From NCBI RefSeq assembly GCF_001483755.1, contig NZ_LQBK01000010.1, forward strand, positions 1 to 64,000: 64,000 bases of DNA, given 5' to 3'. Positions 44,210 through 55,791 of the stretch are shown here, one piece after another (the stretch's first letter is position 1; each line of letters starts with the position of its first letter). Made by a program: the position numbers and the translations under genes. This DNA comes from Kocuria rosea subsp. polaris. GTDB taxonomy: Bacteria; Actinomycetota; Actinomycetes; Actinomycetales; Micrococcaceae. Under the pieces are notes generated by a model. It searched no databases, was not told where the DNA came from, and saw only the letters and a list, made by a program, of their open reading frames with translations.

Positions 44210-45636
44210 TAGGAGTCGATGGCTCCGGGACGGCCCTCCATGAACCCCTCGATCGTCCGGCGGTCCGCCCGCAGCGTGGGGTCGTGGTCCAGGTAGTGCT
44301 TCGTCTCCCGGACGATCAGCCCGGAGAGGATCAGCAGCCCGAGGAGGTTGGGCAACGCCATCAGGCCGTTCATCACGTCGGCGAAGTTCCACACGACGGC
44401 CAGCGGGACGGTGGCGCCCACGAACACCACGAGGGAGAAGACCACCCGGTAGGGCATCACCGCCGGGCGCCCGAAGAGGCGCTCCATGCAGCGCTCCCCG
44501 TAGTACGCCCAGCCCAGGATCGTCGAGTACGCGAAGAGCACGAGCCCCACCGTCACCACGACGTGCCCCCACTCACCGGGCAGGCCCCGGCTGAAGGCGT
44601 CGCCGGTCATGGTGGCGGCGAAGTCGGCGCCCTGCTCCCAGACGCCGGTGGTGATGAGGACGAGGCCCGTGAAGCTCACCACGATGATCGTGTCGATGAA
44701 GGTCTGGGTCATGGAGACCAGCCCCTGCCGGACCGGGTGGGTGGTCTGGGCCGCCGCGGCCGCGATGGCCGCCGAGCCCATGCCCGACTCGTTGGAGAAC
44801 AGTCCCCGGGCCACGCCCATCTGCACCGCGAGCATGATGGCCGAGCCCGCGAACCCGCCGACGGCCGCGGTGCCCGTGAAGGCGTCGGTGAAGATGAGGG
44901 CGATCGCCTGCGGCAGCGCCGCCACGTTGACGAGCAGGATGAACAGCGCGCCCAGGACGTAGAAGAGGATCATGAACGGCACGAGCGCCGCCGTGACCCG
45001 GCCGATCGCCCGGATGCCGCCGACGAGCACGGCGAGCGTCAGCACCGCGAGGACGATGCCGGTGATCCACGTCGGCACCCCGAAGGACCCCTCGACGTTC
45101 GAGGCGATCGCGTTGCCCTGGGTCATGTTGCCGATGCCGAACGCGGCCAGTGCGGCGGCGATCGCGAAGAAGATCGCCAGGAACTTCCCGAACCCGTTGC
45201 GGATGCCGCGCTCGAGGTAGTACTGCGGTCCGCCGGAGATCTCGCCCTTGGCGTCCGTGGTGCGGAACCGCACCGCCAGGAACGCCTCGGAGTACTTGGA
45301 GGCCATGCCGAGCAGGCCGGTGACCCACATCCAGAACAGGGCGCCCGGCCCACCGATCGAGATCGCGGTGGCCACGCCCACGATGTTGCCGGTGCCGACC
45401 GTCGCGGCGAGCGCCGTGGTCAGTGCCTGGAACTGGGAGACGTCGCCGCCCTGGGCCTCGGCGTCCTTGCGCTCGAACAGTGCGAGCCGCAGCGCGGAGC
45501 CCAGCTTGCGGAACTGCAGCCCGCCCAGCCGGACGGTCAGGTACAGGCCGGTGAGCAGCAGCAGGGGGATGAGGACGTAGGGCCCCCAGATGATGCCGCC
45601 CAGCTCGCCGAGGGCGGTCTCGATGGTTTGGAGCAT
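44191..45636 (-). CDS. Alanine/glycine:cation symporter (AGCS family)
   Basis: 481 residues, about 11 membrane helices. Family features are GGLQFRKLGSALRL, ALTTALAATVGTGNIVGVATAI, WMWVTGLLGMASKYSEAFLAV, GPQYYLERG and FSNESGMGSAAIAAAAAQT. It takes up alanine or glycine with Na+ or H+. ATG 45636 precedes the first helix directly. The extreme C-terminus YERTGV is encoded by the first unit of a tandem repeat that continues after the stop codon. Confidence 0.95.
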   Translation of the reverse strand: MLQTIETALGELGGIIWGPYVLIPLLLLTGLYLTVRLGGLQFRKLGSALRLALFERKDAEAQGGDVSQFQALTTALAATVGTGNIVGVATAISIGGPGALFWMWVTGLLGMASKYSEAFLAVRFRTTDAKGEISGGPQYYLERGIRNGFGKFLAIFFAIAAALAAFGIGNMTQGNAIASNVEGSFGVPTWITGIVLAVLTLAVLVGGIRAIGRVTAALVPFMILFYVLGALFILLVNVAALPQAIALIFTDAFTGTAAVGGFAGSAIMLAVQMGVARGLFSNESGMGSAAIAAAAAQTTHPVRQGLVSMTQTFIDTIIVVSFTGLVLITTGVWEQGADFAATMTGDAFSRGLPGEWGHVVVTVGLVLFAYSTILGWAYYGERCMERLFGRPAVMPYRVVFSLVVFVGATVPLAVVWNFADVMNGLMALPNLLGLLILSGLIVRETKHYLDHDPTLRADRRTIEGFMEGRPGAIDSYERTGV

Positions 45637-45791
45637 GTGTTCTCCCGTGGGTGTCGGGTGGGTCAGGGAAGAGACCGTGACGAGGCTGTGACCTCCGTCT
45701 CGGCCGAAGGCATCTAATCACAGGTCCGGAGGTCCGCCCGCCATTGACCGGTGGACCGGCCACAGTCTCGTCCCGGCCCGTTTCTGCGCTG

Positions 45792-47054
45792 TTACGGCCC
45801 GGGAAGACCGGGGTCCTCCCGGGGCTGCCGCGAGAGCCGGCGCGCGAGCAGCACGGTCCCGGTGGCGAGCAGCGAGCACACCGCCATGGACACGGCCATG
45901 GGCACGGCGGTGTGCTGCCCGGCCAGACCGGTCAGCGGGCTCACGAGCCCGCCCAGGAGGAACTGGACCAGCCCGAGCACGGCCGACCCGGCACCGGCCC
46001 GGCCCGGCACCCGGCTCTGGGCGAGAGCCACGGCGTTGCCCATGACGAAGCCGATGCAGGTCTGGCTCACGAAGAGGTGCGCCAGAGTGGTCCATCCGGT
46101 GATCCCGGCGAGGATCAGCCCCAGTCCCACCACGTTGACGGTGGCCATGACCACGATCGCGGTGCGCAGGATGGTGCCGGGCTCGACCCGGTCGACGAGG
46201 CGGGTGTTGACGACCGCGCCCAGGATCGAGCCCCCCGCGTTGACGGCGAAGACCACGGAGTAGCCAAGGGCCGAGTAGCCGAGCACGTTCTGCACCACGA
46301 AGGAGGACGCGGAGATGTAGGAGAACAGGGCAGCGAACGCGAGGCCGAAGGCCAGGGCGTAGGCCATGAAGGACGGGGTGCGCAGCACGCGCCAGGACCC
46401 GGTCACGACCGCGCCGACCCCGCCGCGGTGCCGCCGGTGCGGGGGCAGGGTCTCGGGGACCACGAGCACGGAGCACGCCAGCATCAGCAGCCCGAACGCC
46501 GCGAGCACCCAGAACACGGTCTGCCACGGGGCCACCGTGGCGATCACCCCGCCCAGCAGCGGGGCCACCACCGGGGCCAGCGAGGTGATGGTCGCGAGGA
46601 TCGAGAACAGCTTGGCGGCCCCGCGCCCCGTGGCGATGTCCGAGACCACGGCGCGGGCGATCACCACGCCCGCCGCCCCGGCGAGGCCCTGGACCGCCCG
46701 CAGGACCAGCACCACCCCGATGCTCGGGGCCAGGACCACGGCGACGGAGCTGAGCAGGAACAGCGCGTTGCCGGCCACCATGAGCCGGTGCCGCCCGAGC
46801 ACGTCGGACACCGGGCCGAGCAGGAACTGCCCCACGGCCATGCCGACCATGTAGGTGGTCAGCGTCAGCTGCACCGCGGAGGCCGACGCCCCGAAGTGCT
46901 CCGCCATGGCCGGCATCGAGGCCAGGTACATGTCCGTGGCCATCGGGCTCACCGCGCTGAGGATCCCCAGCGCCGCCACCAGCACCACCCGGTCCCTGCC
47001 GCCGGAGAGGCGCAAGCGGGAGCGCACGGGGTGGTCGGGCGGCGGTGAGCTCAC
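45792..47054 (-). CDS. MFS transporter, Bcr/CflA drug-resistance type
   Basis: 420 residues, 12 helices. The opening ATDMYLASMPAMAEHFGASASAVQLTLTTYMVGMAVGQFLLGPVSD with LGRHRLM is typical of Bcr/CflA exporters (bicyclomycin, chloramphenicol, sulfonamides), and RAVQGLAGAAGVVIARAVVSD gives the antiporter motif C region. GTG 47054 has GAAGGA six bases ahead. The gene is divergent from the LOG-family gene; no regulator is adjacent. Confidence 0.9.
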   Translation of the reverse strand: MSSPPPDHPVRSRLRLSGGRDRVVLVAALGILSAVSPMATDMYLASMPAMAEHFGASASAVQLTLTTYMVGMAVGQFLLGPVSDVLGRHRLMVAGNALFLLSSVAVVLAPSIGVVLVLRAVQGLAGAAGVVIARAVVSDIATGRGAAKLFSILATITSLAPVVAPLLGGVIATVAPWQTVFWVLAAFGLLMLACSVLVVPETLPPHRRHRGGVGAVVTGSWRVLRTPSFMAYALAFGLAFAALFSYISASSFVVQNVLGYSALGYSVVFAVNAGGSILGAVVNTRLVDRVEPGTILRTAIVVMATVNVVGLGLILAGITGWTTLAHLFVSQTCIGFVMGNAVALAQSRVPGRAGAGSAVLGLVQFLLGGLVSPLTGLAGQHTAVPMAVSMAVCSLLATGTVLLARRLSRQPREDPGLPGP

Positions 47055-47148
47055 GGCGGGTCCTTCGGCACGGGTGCTGGGCGGGACTCATGCTATCGAC
47101 GCCCCGCGCGGGGAGCTGACGGCGGCCACGAGCGGCGACAATGTCCTC

Positions 47149-47946
47149 ATGAGACTCGCCGTGTACACCGGGGCCTCCCTCGGCTCCGACCCCCTGTTCC
47201 CCGAGGCCGCCCGGGCCTTCGCCACCGCTCTCGCCCGCCGCGGCGTGGGCGTCGTCTACGGCGGCGGCCACGTGGGGCTGATGGGCGTCGTCGCCGACGC
47301 CGCCCTGGCCGCCGGGGGCGAGGTGGTCGGGGTCATGCCGCAGTCCCTGGTCGACGACGAGACCGCCCACCCGGGGCTGACCGAGCTGCGCATCGTCGGG
47401 ACGATGCACGAGCGCAAGGCCGAGATGGCCGCTCTCGCGGACGGGTTCGTGGCCCTGCCCGGCGGCCTGGGCACCCTCGAGGAGATCTTCGAGGCCTGGA
47501 CGTGGCTGCAGCTGGGGGTGCACGCGAAGCCGGTCGGCTTCCTCGACGTGGCCGGCTACTGGCGACCCCTGCTGGACGCGGTGGCCTCGATGTCCGCGGC
47601 CGGCCTCGTGCACCCCGAGTACCGGGACGCGGCCGTGGTCGCCCAGGACGCGGACGAGCTGCTGGCGCGGTTCGCGGCGTGGGAGGCGCCGCCCCGCCGC
47701 TGGTCCGAGCCGCCCGCCGTGGGCGGCGGGCCGGTGCCCACCGGGACTGCACATGGTGGGCCTGCACCCGGCGGGACTGCAGCCGGCCGGCCGGCGCCCG
47801 GCGGGTCCACGCCTGACGAGCCGGCACCCAGTGGGTCCACGCCCGACGGGTCCGCGACCACCAGGCCAGCCACCGACGGGTCCGCGACCACCCGCCCTGC
47901 GCCTAGGATGGTGGGCGATGAGCGAGCAGACCCCTTCCCCCGCTGA
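47149..47946 (+). CDS. LOG family protein (TIGR00730), possible cytokinin-activating phosphoribohydrolase
   Basis: 265 residues. The Rossmann core (1-180) has VYGGGHVGLMGVVAD and PGGLGTLEEIFEAWTW, the two LOG motifs that bind the nucleotide and carry the catalytic Arg/Glu (HERKAEM, TLEE). From about 185 the tail is built of repeats such as TPDGSATTRPA and lacks a fold. ATG 47149 lies six bases after GACAAT, a possible -10. The last 29 bases overlap trmB. Bacterial members act on AMP-type nucleotides; a true cytokinin role is unproven. Confidence 0.88.
   Translation: MRLAVYTGASLGSDPLFPEAARAFATALARRGVGVVYGGGHVGLMGVVADAALAAGGEVVGVMPQSLVDDETAHPGLTELRIVGTMHERKAEMAALADGFVALPGGLGTLEEIFEAWTWLQLGVHAKPVGFLDVAGYWRPLLDAVASMSAAGLVHPEYRDAAVVAQDADELLARFAAWEAPPRRWSEPPAVGGGPVPTGTAHGGPAPGGTAAGRPAPGGSTPDEPAPSGSTPDGSATTRPATDGSATTRPAPRMVGDERADPFPR
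47844..47892 (+). repeat. Direct repeat encoding the LOG-protein tail
   Basis: CGACGGGTCCGCGACCACC occurs at 47844-47862 and 47874-47892, 30 bases (ten codons) apart; shorter related copies of GGGTCCACGCC lie before it. The array ends just upstream of trmB. Confidence 0.8.
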
Positions 47947-48709
47947 GGGCCCCGTGCAGGGCCCCGTTCCCGAGGAGTTCCACCGCCGGCCGTACTCCTT
48001 CGTGCGCCGCGGCGACCGCCTCACCGCCCGCCGCCAGAAGGCCTGGGACGACTGGGCGCCCACCCGGGTGATCGACGTCCCGCGCGTGCGCACGGACACC
48101 TCCGTGCACCCCGACCACGAGTTCGACGCGACCGCGGCCTTCGGACGCGAGGCGCCGCTGGTCGTGGAGGTCGGCTCGGGGCTCGGCGAGGCCGTCGTGC
48201 ACGCCGCCGCCCAGGATCCCGCGCGGAACTTCCTCGCCGTCGAGGTGTACAAGCCCGGGATCGCGGACCTGCTGCTCAAGGCGGGCCAGGCCGGCGTGGA
48301 CAACGTTCGCGTGGTGCAGGCCAACGCGCCCGAGGTCCTGGAGCACCTGCTCGCCCCGGCCTCGGTCGACGAGCTGTGGGTGTTCTTCCCGGACCCCTGG
48401 CACAAGACCCGCCACCACAAGCGGCGCCTGGTCTCCCCCGCGTTCGCCGAGCTCGCCGCCCGGGTGCTCGCGCCGGGCGGGCTGTGGCGGCTCGCCACGG
48501 ACTGGCAGGAGTACGCGCTGGTGATGCGCGAGGTCCTCGACGCGTCCCCGCACTTCGAGAACGTCCACCCGGGCCCGATCGCCGACGACGAGCACCCGGA
48601 CACGGGCTGGGCCCCCCGCTGGGAAGGCCGGATCCTCACGAGCTTCGAGCGCAAGGCGCGGGAGGCGGGCCGAGTCCCGCGCGACCTCGTCTACCGCCGG
48701 ACGGAGTGA
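47918..48709 (+). CDS. trmB: tRNA (guanine-N7-)-methyltransferase
   Basis: 263 residues making m7G46 in tRNA. The AdoMet site is VVEVGSGLGEAV; LWVFFPDPWHKTRHHKRR is the family signature, followed by LAPGGLWRLATDW and TSFERKAREAGR. ATG 47918 starts within the tail of the LOG gene in another frame, eight bases after TAGGAT, so it may have its own promoter. The GNAT gene overlaps its stop by GTGA. Confidence 0.95.
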   Translation: MSEQTPSPAEGPVQGPVPEEFHRRPYSFVRRGDRLTARRQKAWDDWAPTRVIDVPRVRTDTSVHPDHEFDATAAFGREAPLVVEVGSGLGEAVVHAAAQDPARNFLAVEVYKPGIADLLLKAGQAGVDNVRVVQANAPEVLEHLLAPASVDELWVFFPDPWHKTRHHKRRLVSPAFAELAARVLAPGGLWRLATDWQEYALVMREVLDASPHFENVHPGPIADDEHPDTGWAPRWEGRILTSFERKAREAGRVPRDLVYRRTE

Positions 48710-49200
48710 GCGCAGCCTCCGGCCCGGAGCGGGACGGCTTCGTCGTGGTGCGCCCGGGTGATCCCCGCACGCGGCCGCTGCTCGAGGGACTGCACCTCGA
48801 GTACGTGGTGCGCTACGGCCCCGAGATCGGGGCGGAGGAGATGGCGCACCACCCGGTGGACGACTTCACCGCCCCCACCGGGGCGCTCCTGCTCCTCCTC
48901 GAGGACGGCGTGACAGTGGGCGGGGGCGCGTTCCGCCGGCACGACGACGCCACCGCCGAGCTCAAGCGGGTGTGGACCGCTCCGGCGCACCGCCGGCGCG
49001 GGATCTCCCGGCGGGTCCTGGGCGAGCTCGAGCGGCTCGCCGCCGCGGCGGGGTATCGGCGCATCTACCTCACCACCGGCAGCCGCCAGCCCGAGGCGTT
49101 CGCCCTCTACCGCCGCAGCGGCTACGTCCTGCTGCCCGGGACCGCGCAGGTCTATCCGGGTGGCGTGTACGACGTGGGCTTCGAGAAGCACCTGCGCTGA
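48706..49200 (+). CDS. GNAT family N-acetyltransferase
   Basis: 164 residues. The GNAT acetyl-CoA loop is VWTAPAHRRRGISRRVLGELE; the C-terminal strand-helix YRRIYLTTGSRQPEAFALYRRSGY completes the fold. It resembles short stand-alone acetyltransferases of unknown substrate. GTG 48706 overlaps the trmB stop, so expression is coupled to trmB. Confidence 0.9.
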   Translation: MSAASGPERDGFVVVRPGDPRTRPLLEGLHLEYVVRYGPEIGAEEMAHHPVDDFTAPTGALLLLLEDGVTVGGGAFRRHDDATAELKRVWTAPAHRRRGISRRVLGELERLAAAAGYRRIYLTTGSRQPEAFALYRRSGYVLLPGTAQVYPGGVYDVGFEKHLR

Positions 49201-49257
49201 CGCGCACCGGTCCGGGTCCGGCCGTTCCGGGATCCGGCCGGCGCGGTAACCGGCCGG

Positions 49258-49698
49258 TCAGCGCTCCTGCTGGCGCGGGGGCCGGTACAGCACCACGGCC
49301 TGCGAGATCTTGCGGGCGCGGGGACGGGCGCCGCGGGCCATGCGCACCACGTCCCCGCCGACACCGGCAGCGAAGATCCGCGAGGACTCCTCGGCCCGCT
49401 CCCGGGCGTCCTCGAGCTCCTGGGACAGCTCCGCCACCCTCGCGCGCAGGGCCGCGACCTGGTTCTCCAGCTGGAGGATGCGCCGGATGCCCTCGAGGGA
49501 CACGCCCTCCTGGGACAGCACCTGGATCTGCTGCAGCTTCTCGATGTCACGCTGGGAGTAGCGCCGGGCCCGGCCCGGGGCGCGGGACGGCCTGACGAGG
49601 CCGAGCCGGTCGTACTGGCGCAGCGTCTGCGGGTGCATCTCCGCGATCTCCGCGGCCACGGAGATCACGAACAGCGGCTGGTCTGCGTCCAGTGCCAT
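49258..49698 (-). CDS. hspR: Heat shock transcriptional repressor HspR (MerR family)
   Basis: 146 residues: MerR-type helix-turn-helix FVISVAAEIAEMHPQTLRQYDRLGLVRPSR with wing RARRYSQRD, then a coiled-coil dimer region and a basic tail. HspR binds HAIR sequences together with DnaK and represses dnaK and clpB. Two HAIRs lie before dnaK and one before clpB in this window. It is the last gene of dnaK-grpE-dnaJ-hspR, two bases after dnaJ, so it is autoregulated. Confidence 0.96.
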   Translation of the reverse strand: MALDADQPLFVISVAAEIAEMHPQTLRQYDRLGLVRPSRAPGRARRYSQRDIEKLQQIQVLSQEGVSLEGIRRILQLENQVAALRARVAELSQELEDARERAEESSRIFAAGVGGDVVRMARGARPRARKISQAVVLYRPPRQQER

Positions 49699-49699
49699 C

Positions 49700-50716
49700 T
49701 CACACCCGCGCCTTCACGGCCAGGCCGGCCCGGGGGTCCTGGGCCGCGGTCGCCTCGGCGAACGCCCGGACGGCCTCCTGCGCCTGCTCGTCGAGCTCGG
49801 CCGGCACGTGCACCTCGACCGTCACGATCAGGTTGCCCGAGCCCTTGGCCGTGCTGAACCCGCGCCCCTTGACGCGGAAGCGCCGGCCCGAGGACGTGCC
49901 CGCCGGCACCTTCAGCCGCACGGTGCCGCCGTCCAGCACGGGCACCTCGATCGTGGCGCCCAGAGCCGCCTCGGGGAACGAGATCGGCACGGTGACCTCG
50001 ACGTCGTCCGTGCCCTCGACCCGCCGGAAGAACGGGTGCGGCGTCACGTGGACGGTGACGTAGAGGTCCCCGGCCCCGCCGGGCCCGGAGTGGCCCTTGC
50101 CGGCGAGCTTGAGCTTCTGCCCGTCCCGCACGCCGGCGGGGATCCGCACCGTGGTCTCCTGGCCGTTGCCGCGGCGCAGCTTGATCGTGGTGCCGTGCAC
50201 GGAGGAGCGGAACGGGATGGTCGTCTCCGTCCGGATGTCCTCCCCGCGCGCCGGCGGGGCCTGGTACCCGCCGTAGCCGCCGGGCGCGCCGTAGCCGGTC
50301 TGACCGCCGAACTGCGCGAACAGGTCCTCGAACCCGCCCGGGCCCCCCGCGCCGCCGGTGGAGTAGGTCGTGCGCCGGCGGCGCCCTCCGCCGCCTCCGC
50401 CGAAGATGTCACCGAAGAGGTCCTCGAAGTTCGCCGAGCCGCCCGCGCCGCCGGCGCCGCCCGCGGTGAAGCGCGCGCCGGAGCCCATCGCGCGGATCGC
50501 GTCGTACTGCTTGCGCTCCTCGGGGTCGGAGAGCACGGAGTTCGCCTCCGTGATGTCCTTGAACCGCTGCTCGGCCTCCGCGTCGCCCGGGTTCTGGTCC
50601 GGGTGGTACTCGCGGGCGAGCTTGCGGTAGGCCTTCTTGACGTCGGCTGCGGACGCGTCCTTGGAGACGCCGAGAATGCTGTAGAAGTCCTTGTCGATCC
50701 AGTCCTGGCTGGCCAT
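49700..50716 (-). CDS. dnaJ: DnaJ-family co-chaperone without zinc finger (type II)
   Basis: 338 residues. J domain 10-75 with HPD at 38-40, a Gly-rich linker (about 80-155), then two DnaJ_C beta domains from about 160. The four CxxCxGxG zinc-finger repeats of classical DnaJ are absent, as in CbpA-type proteins. It stimulates DnaK ATPase and delivers clients. It follows grpE after 164 bases that hold a perfect hairpin, so its level may be lower than that of dnaK-grpE. Confidence 0.95.
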   Translation of the reverse strand: MASQDWIDKDFYSILGVSKDASAADVKKAYRKLAREYHPDQNPGDAEAEQRFKDITEANSVLSDPEERKQYDAIRAMGSGARFTAGGAGGAGGSANFEDLFGDIFGGGGGGRRRRTTYSTGGAGGPGGFEDLFAQFGGQTGYGAPGGYGGYQAPPARGEDIRTETTIPFRSSVHGTTIKLRRGNGQETTVRIPAGVRDGQKLKLAGKGHSGPGGAGDLYVTVHVTPHPFFRRVEGTDDVEVTVPISFPEAALGATIEVPVLDGGTVRLKVPAGTSSGRRFRVKGRGFSTAKGSGNLIVTVEVHVPAELDEQAQEAVRAFAEATAAQDPRAGLAVKARV

Positions 50717-50820
50717 GACGCCTCCTTTCTGTGGGGCCGGTCGGGGTCCTGTCGAGCAGGGCCCGGTGGTGGTGCTGGGGTGGTCCCCGGTGCCGCGGCG
50801 CCGGGGACGGGTGGACGGGT

Positions 50821-50851
50821 CAGGGGAGGCCCGCGGGGCGGGCCTCCCCTG
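50821..50851 (-). terminator. Hairpin between grpE and dnaJ (attenuator or processing site)
   Basis: CAGGGGAGGCCCG and complement, 13-base perfect arms around five bases, 29 bases after the grpE stop inside the dnaK operon. It should reduce read-through to dnaJ-hspR or serve as an mRNA processing end. Confidence 0.6.
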
Positions 50852-50880
50852 CCGTCGCTCGGATCAGGCCGGGACCGGCC

Positions 50881-53488
<2,608 letters not shown>

Positions 53489-53491
<3 letters not shown>

Positions 53492-53517
53492 TCTGCCACG
53501 TGAGCCGCCGATGTCAA
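53489..53517 (-). promoter_or_regulatory. dnaK promoter
   Basis: On the minus strand TTGACA (53512-53517), a 17-base spacer and AGACTT (53489-53494). The consensus -35 lies between the two HAIR operators. Confidence 0.6.
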
Positions 53518-53522
53518 GCCAA

Positions 53523-53543
53523 GTTGAGTCCTATCGACTCAAC
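53523..53543 (-). promoter_or_regulatory. HAIR operator 2 of dnaK
   Basis: GTTGAGT-N7-ACTCAAC, a symmetrical HspR site with 12 of 14 consensus positions, just upstream of the -35. Confidence 0.85.
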
Positions 53544-53723
53544 CTATCTGCGGTGCCGGGTGTGAGAACGCGCTCACCGCTCTGCTGCCGTGGGAGCTCT
53601 CCGGTAGACTGGACTGTTGCGCCCGGACCGCCGGGCGCCCATCGAGATCACCGGGTCCGCCCCGCACGCCCACGCACGCACTTCGACACGACACCGCACG
53701 CCCCCGACACCGCAGGAGCCTCC
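53544..53723 (+). promoter_or_regulatory. BCCT transporter promoter region
   Basis: TAGACT in CCGGTAGACTGG (about 53604-53609) is a plausible -10 with a leader of just over 100 bases. The upstream HAIR sites at the divergent dnaK promoter lie only 60 bases away, so HspR could affect both sides. Confidence 0.35.
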
Positions 53724-55706
53724 GTGAGCACCACACCACCCCATTCGCCGCAACCACCGAACCCGAACGGGTCCTCCCACCGGCCGAAGCCGCGCGAGGT
53801 GCTGCGGGAGATCAACTACCCCCACGGCATCCACCCCGCCCTCGTCCCCGGCATCGCCGTGGAGGACCAGAAGCTGCACTACGGCACGGACAAGGTGGTC
53901 TTCCTCGTCACCGCCGCGCTGATCGTGGGGTTCATCGCGTGGGGCGTGCTCTCCACCGAGTCCCTGACCGCCGCCTCCACCGCGGCCCTGGGATGGGTCA
54001 CCGGCAACGCCGGCTGGTTCTTCACCGCGCTGTCCACGGCCGCCGTGCTGTTCATGCTCGTCGTCGGCTTCAGCCGCACCGGCCGCATCCCGCTGGGCAT
54101 GGACGACGAGAAGCCCGAGTACTCCTTCTTCTCGTGGCTCGCCATGCTCTTCGCCGCCGGCATGGGCATCGGCCTGATGTTCTACGGCGCCTCCGAGCCC
54201 ATGAGCCACTTCGGCGCGGGCGTCCCCGGCTTCGGGGCGGAGCCCGGTTCCGAGGAGATGACCGTCTACGCCCTCGTCCAGACGGCCTTCCACTGGGGCC
54301 TCAACCCCTGGGCCATGTACGCCGTGGTCGGCTCCGCCGTCGCCTACGGCGCCTACCGCCGCGGGCGCCCCCCGCTGATCAGCCGGATCTTCGTGCCGCT
54401 GATCGGCCAGCAGCGCGCCGAGGGCGGCCTGGGCCGGCTCATCGACGTGTTCGCCATCTTCGCGACCCTCTTCGGCACCGCCGCCTCCCTGGGGATCGGC
54501 GCACTGCAGATCTCCCGGGGCCTCGAGATCGTGGCCGGCTGGGGCCCGCTCGGCAACGGGGGCCTCATCGCCGTCATCGCCGTGCTCACGGCCGCCTTCG
54601 TGGTCTCCGCCGTCTCCGGCGTGGCCCGCGGCATCCGCTACCTCTCCAACACGAACCTGCTGCTGGCCTTCCTGCTGGCCCTGTTCGTGTTCGTGGCCGG
54701 GCCCACCGTCCTGATCCTGGACCTCGTTCCCGCCGTGTTCAGCACGTACCTGCAGGAGTACCTGTGGATGACCGGGCAGACCGGCGGCTGGGGCGAGGAC
54801 TCGACCGCCTTCGCCGGCGGCTGGACCGTCTTCTACTGGGCGTGGTGGCTGTCCTGGTCCCCGTTCGTCGGGATGTTCATCGCCAAGATCTCCCGCGGCC
54901 GCACGCTGCGCCAGTTCGTGACCGTGGTGCTCATCGTGCCCTCCTCGATGTGCGTGCTCTGGTTCGTGGTCATCGGCGGCACCGCCATGTACCTGCAGCG
55001 CACAGGGACCGACCTCGCGGCCGCCGGCGGGCAGGAGGCCGTGCTGTTCGGGATGCTCGACGCCCTGCCCTTCGGCGCAATCACGTCGGTGCTCGCCATG
55101 GTCATCATCGGCATCTTCTTCGTGACCAGCGCGGACTCCGCGTCCATCGTCATGGGCACCCTGTCCCAGCGCGGGCGGCCCGAGCCCAGCCGCTTCATCG
55201 TGGTGTTCTGGGGCCTGTGCCTCGGCGGCATCGCGACGGTCATGATGCTCGTGGGCGGCGACGACGCCCTGACCGGCATGCAGAACCTGGTCACCGTCTC
55301 GGCCCTGCCGTTCGCGGTCATCGTCGCCCTCCTGATGGTCTCCTTCTACAAGGACCTGCGCAGCGACCCGGCCACGATCCGGCACGCGTTCGCCCTCACG
55401 GCCGTGCGCAAGGCCGTGATCCACGGCATCGAGGAGCACGGCGACGACTTCGCCCTCCAGGTGGAGCACGCCCCGGGCGCCCGCGCCGCGGGCGAGACGT
55501 TCGACTCGCACGACCCGGCCGTGACCGACTGGTACCGGCGCGTCGACGAGCACGGCCGGGAGATCGACCTCGCCGCGGAGACCGGATCGCGCTCGGCCCC
55601 CGACGGATCGGTCCTGAACCCGGACGGTTCGCGCCAGGACCCGGACCGCTCGCACCTGGACCCGGACGAGGATCTTCCCCTCCGGCAGGACCGCGACCGG
55701 ACCTGA
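53724..55706 (+). CDS. BCCT family betaine/carnitine/choline transporter
   Basis: 660 residues, 12 helices. Diagnostic are GMGIGLMFYGASEPMSHF (the Na+/betaine helix), ALVQTAFHWGLNPWAMYAVVGSAVAY, and the aromatic WWLSWSPFVGMFIAKISRGRT. It imports compatible solutes in osmotic stress. About 120 C-terminal residues form a charged tail with repeated PDGS/DPDRSHLDPDE units, suited to osmosensing as in BetP. GTG 53724 has AGGAG five bases ahead. It is divergent from the heat-shock operon. Confidence 0.95.
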   Translation: MSTTPPHSPQPPNPNGSSHRPKPREVLREINYPHGIHPALVPGIAVEDQKLHYGTDKVVFLVTAALIVGFIAWGVLSTESLTAASTAALGWVTGNAGWFFTALSTAAVLFMLVVGFSRTGRIPLGMDDEKPEYSFFSWLAMLFAAGMGIGLMFYGASEPMSHFGAGVPGFGAEPGSEEMTVYALVQTAFHWGLNPWAMYAVVGSAVAYGAYRRGRPPLISRIFVPLIGQQRAEGGLGRLIDVFAIFATLFGTAASLGIGALQISRGLEIVAGWGPLGNGGLIAVIAVLTAAFVVSAVSGVARGIRYLSNTNLLLAFLLALFVFVAGPTVLILDLVPAVFSTYLQEYLWMTGQTGGWGEDSTAFAGGWTVFYWAWWLSWSPFVGMFIAKISRGRTLRQFVTVVLIVPSSMCVLWFVVIGGTAMYLQRTGTDLAAAGGQEAVLFGMLDALPFGAITSVLAMVIIGIFFVTSADSASIVMGTLSQRGRPEPSRFIVVFWGLCLGGIATVMMLVGGDDALTGMQNLVTVSALPFAVIVALLMVSFYKDLRSDPATIRHAFALTAVRKAVIHGIEEHGDDFALQVEHAPGARAAGETFDSHDPAVTDWYRRVDEHGREIDLAAETGSRSAPDGSVLNPDGSRQDPDRSHLDPDEDLPLRQDRDRT

Positions 55707-55711
55707 CCTCA

Positions 55712-55765
55712 CGGCACGAGACGTGCGGCCGCAGCCTCCGGGCGGCGGCCGCACTTCTCGTGCCG
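55712..55765 (+). terminator. BCCT transporter terminator
   Basis: CGGCACGAG...GTGCGGCCGC pairs with the complementary right arm, with a few mismatches, around a 12-base loop. It begins six bases after the stop. Confidence 0.7.
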
Positions 55766-55778
55766 GGACCGGACGGCT

Positions 55779-55784
55779 TAGACT
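55779..55784 (+). promoter_or_regulatory. -10 box of the tyrosine phosphatase gene
   Basis: TAGACT seven bases before ATG 55792, with no ribosome site between: leaderless geometry. Confidence 0.5.
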
Positions 55785-55791
55785 GCCCGCT

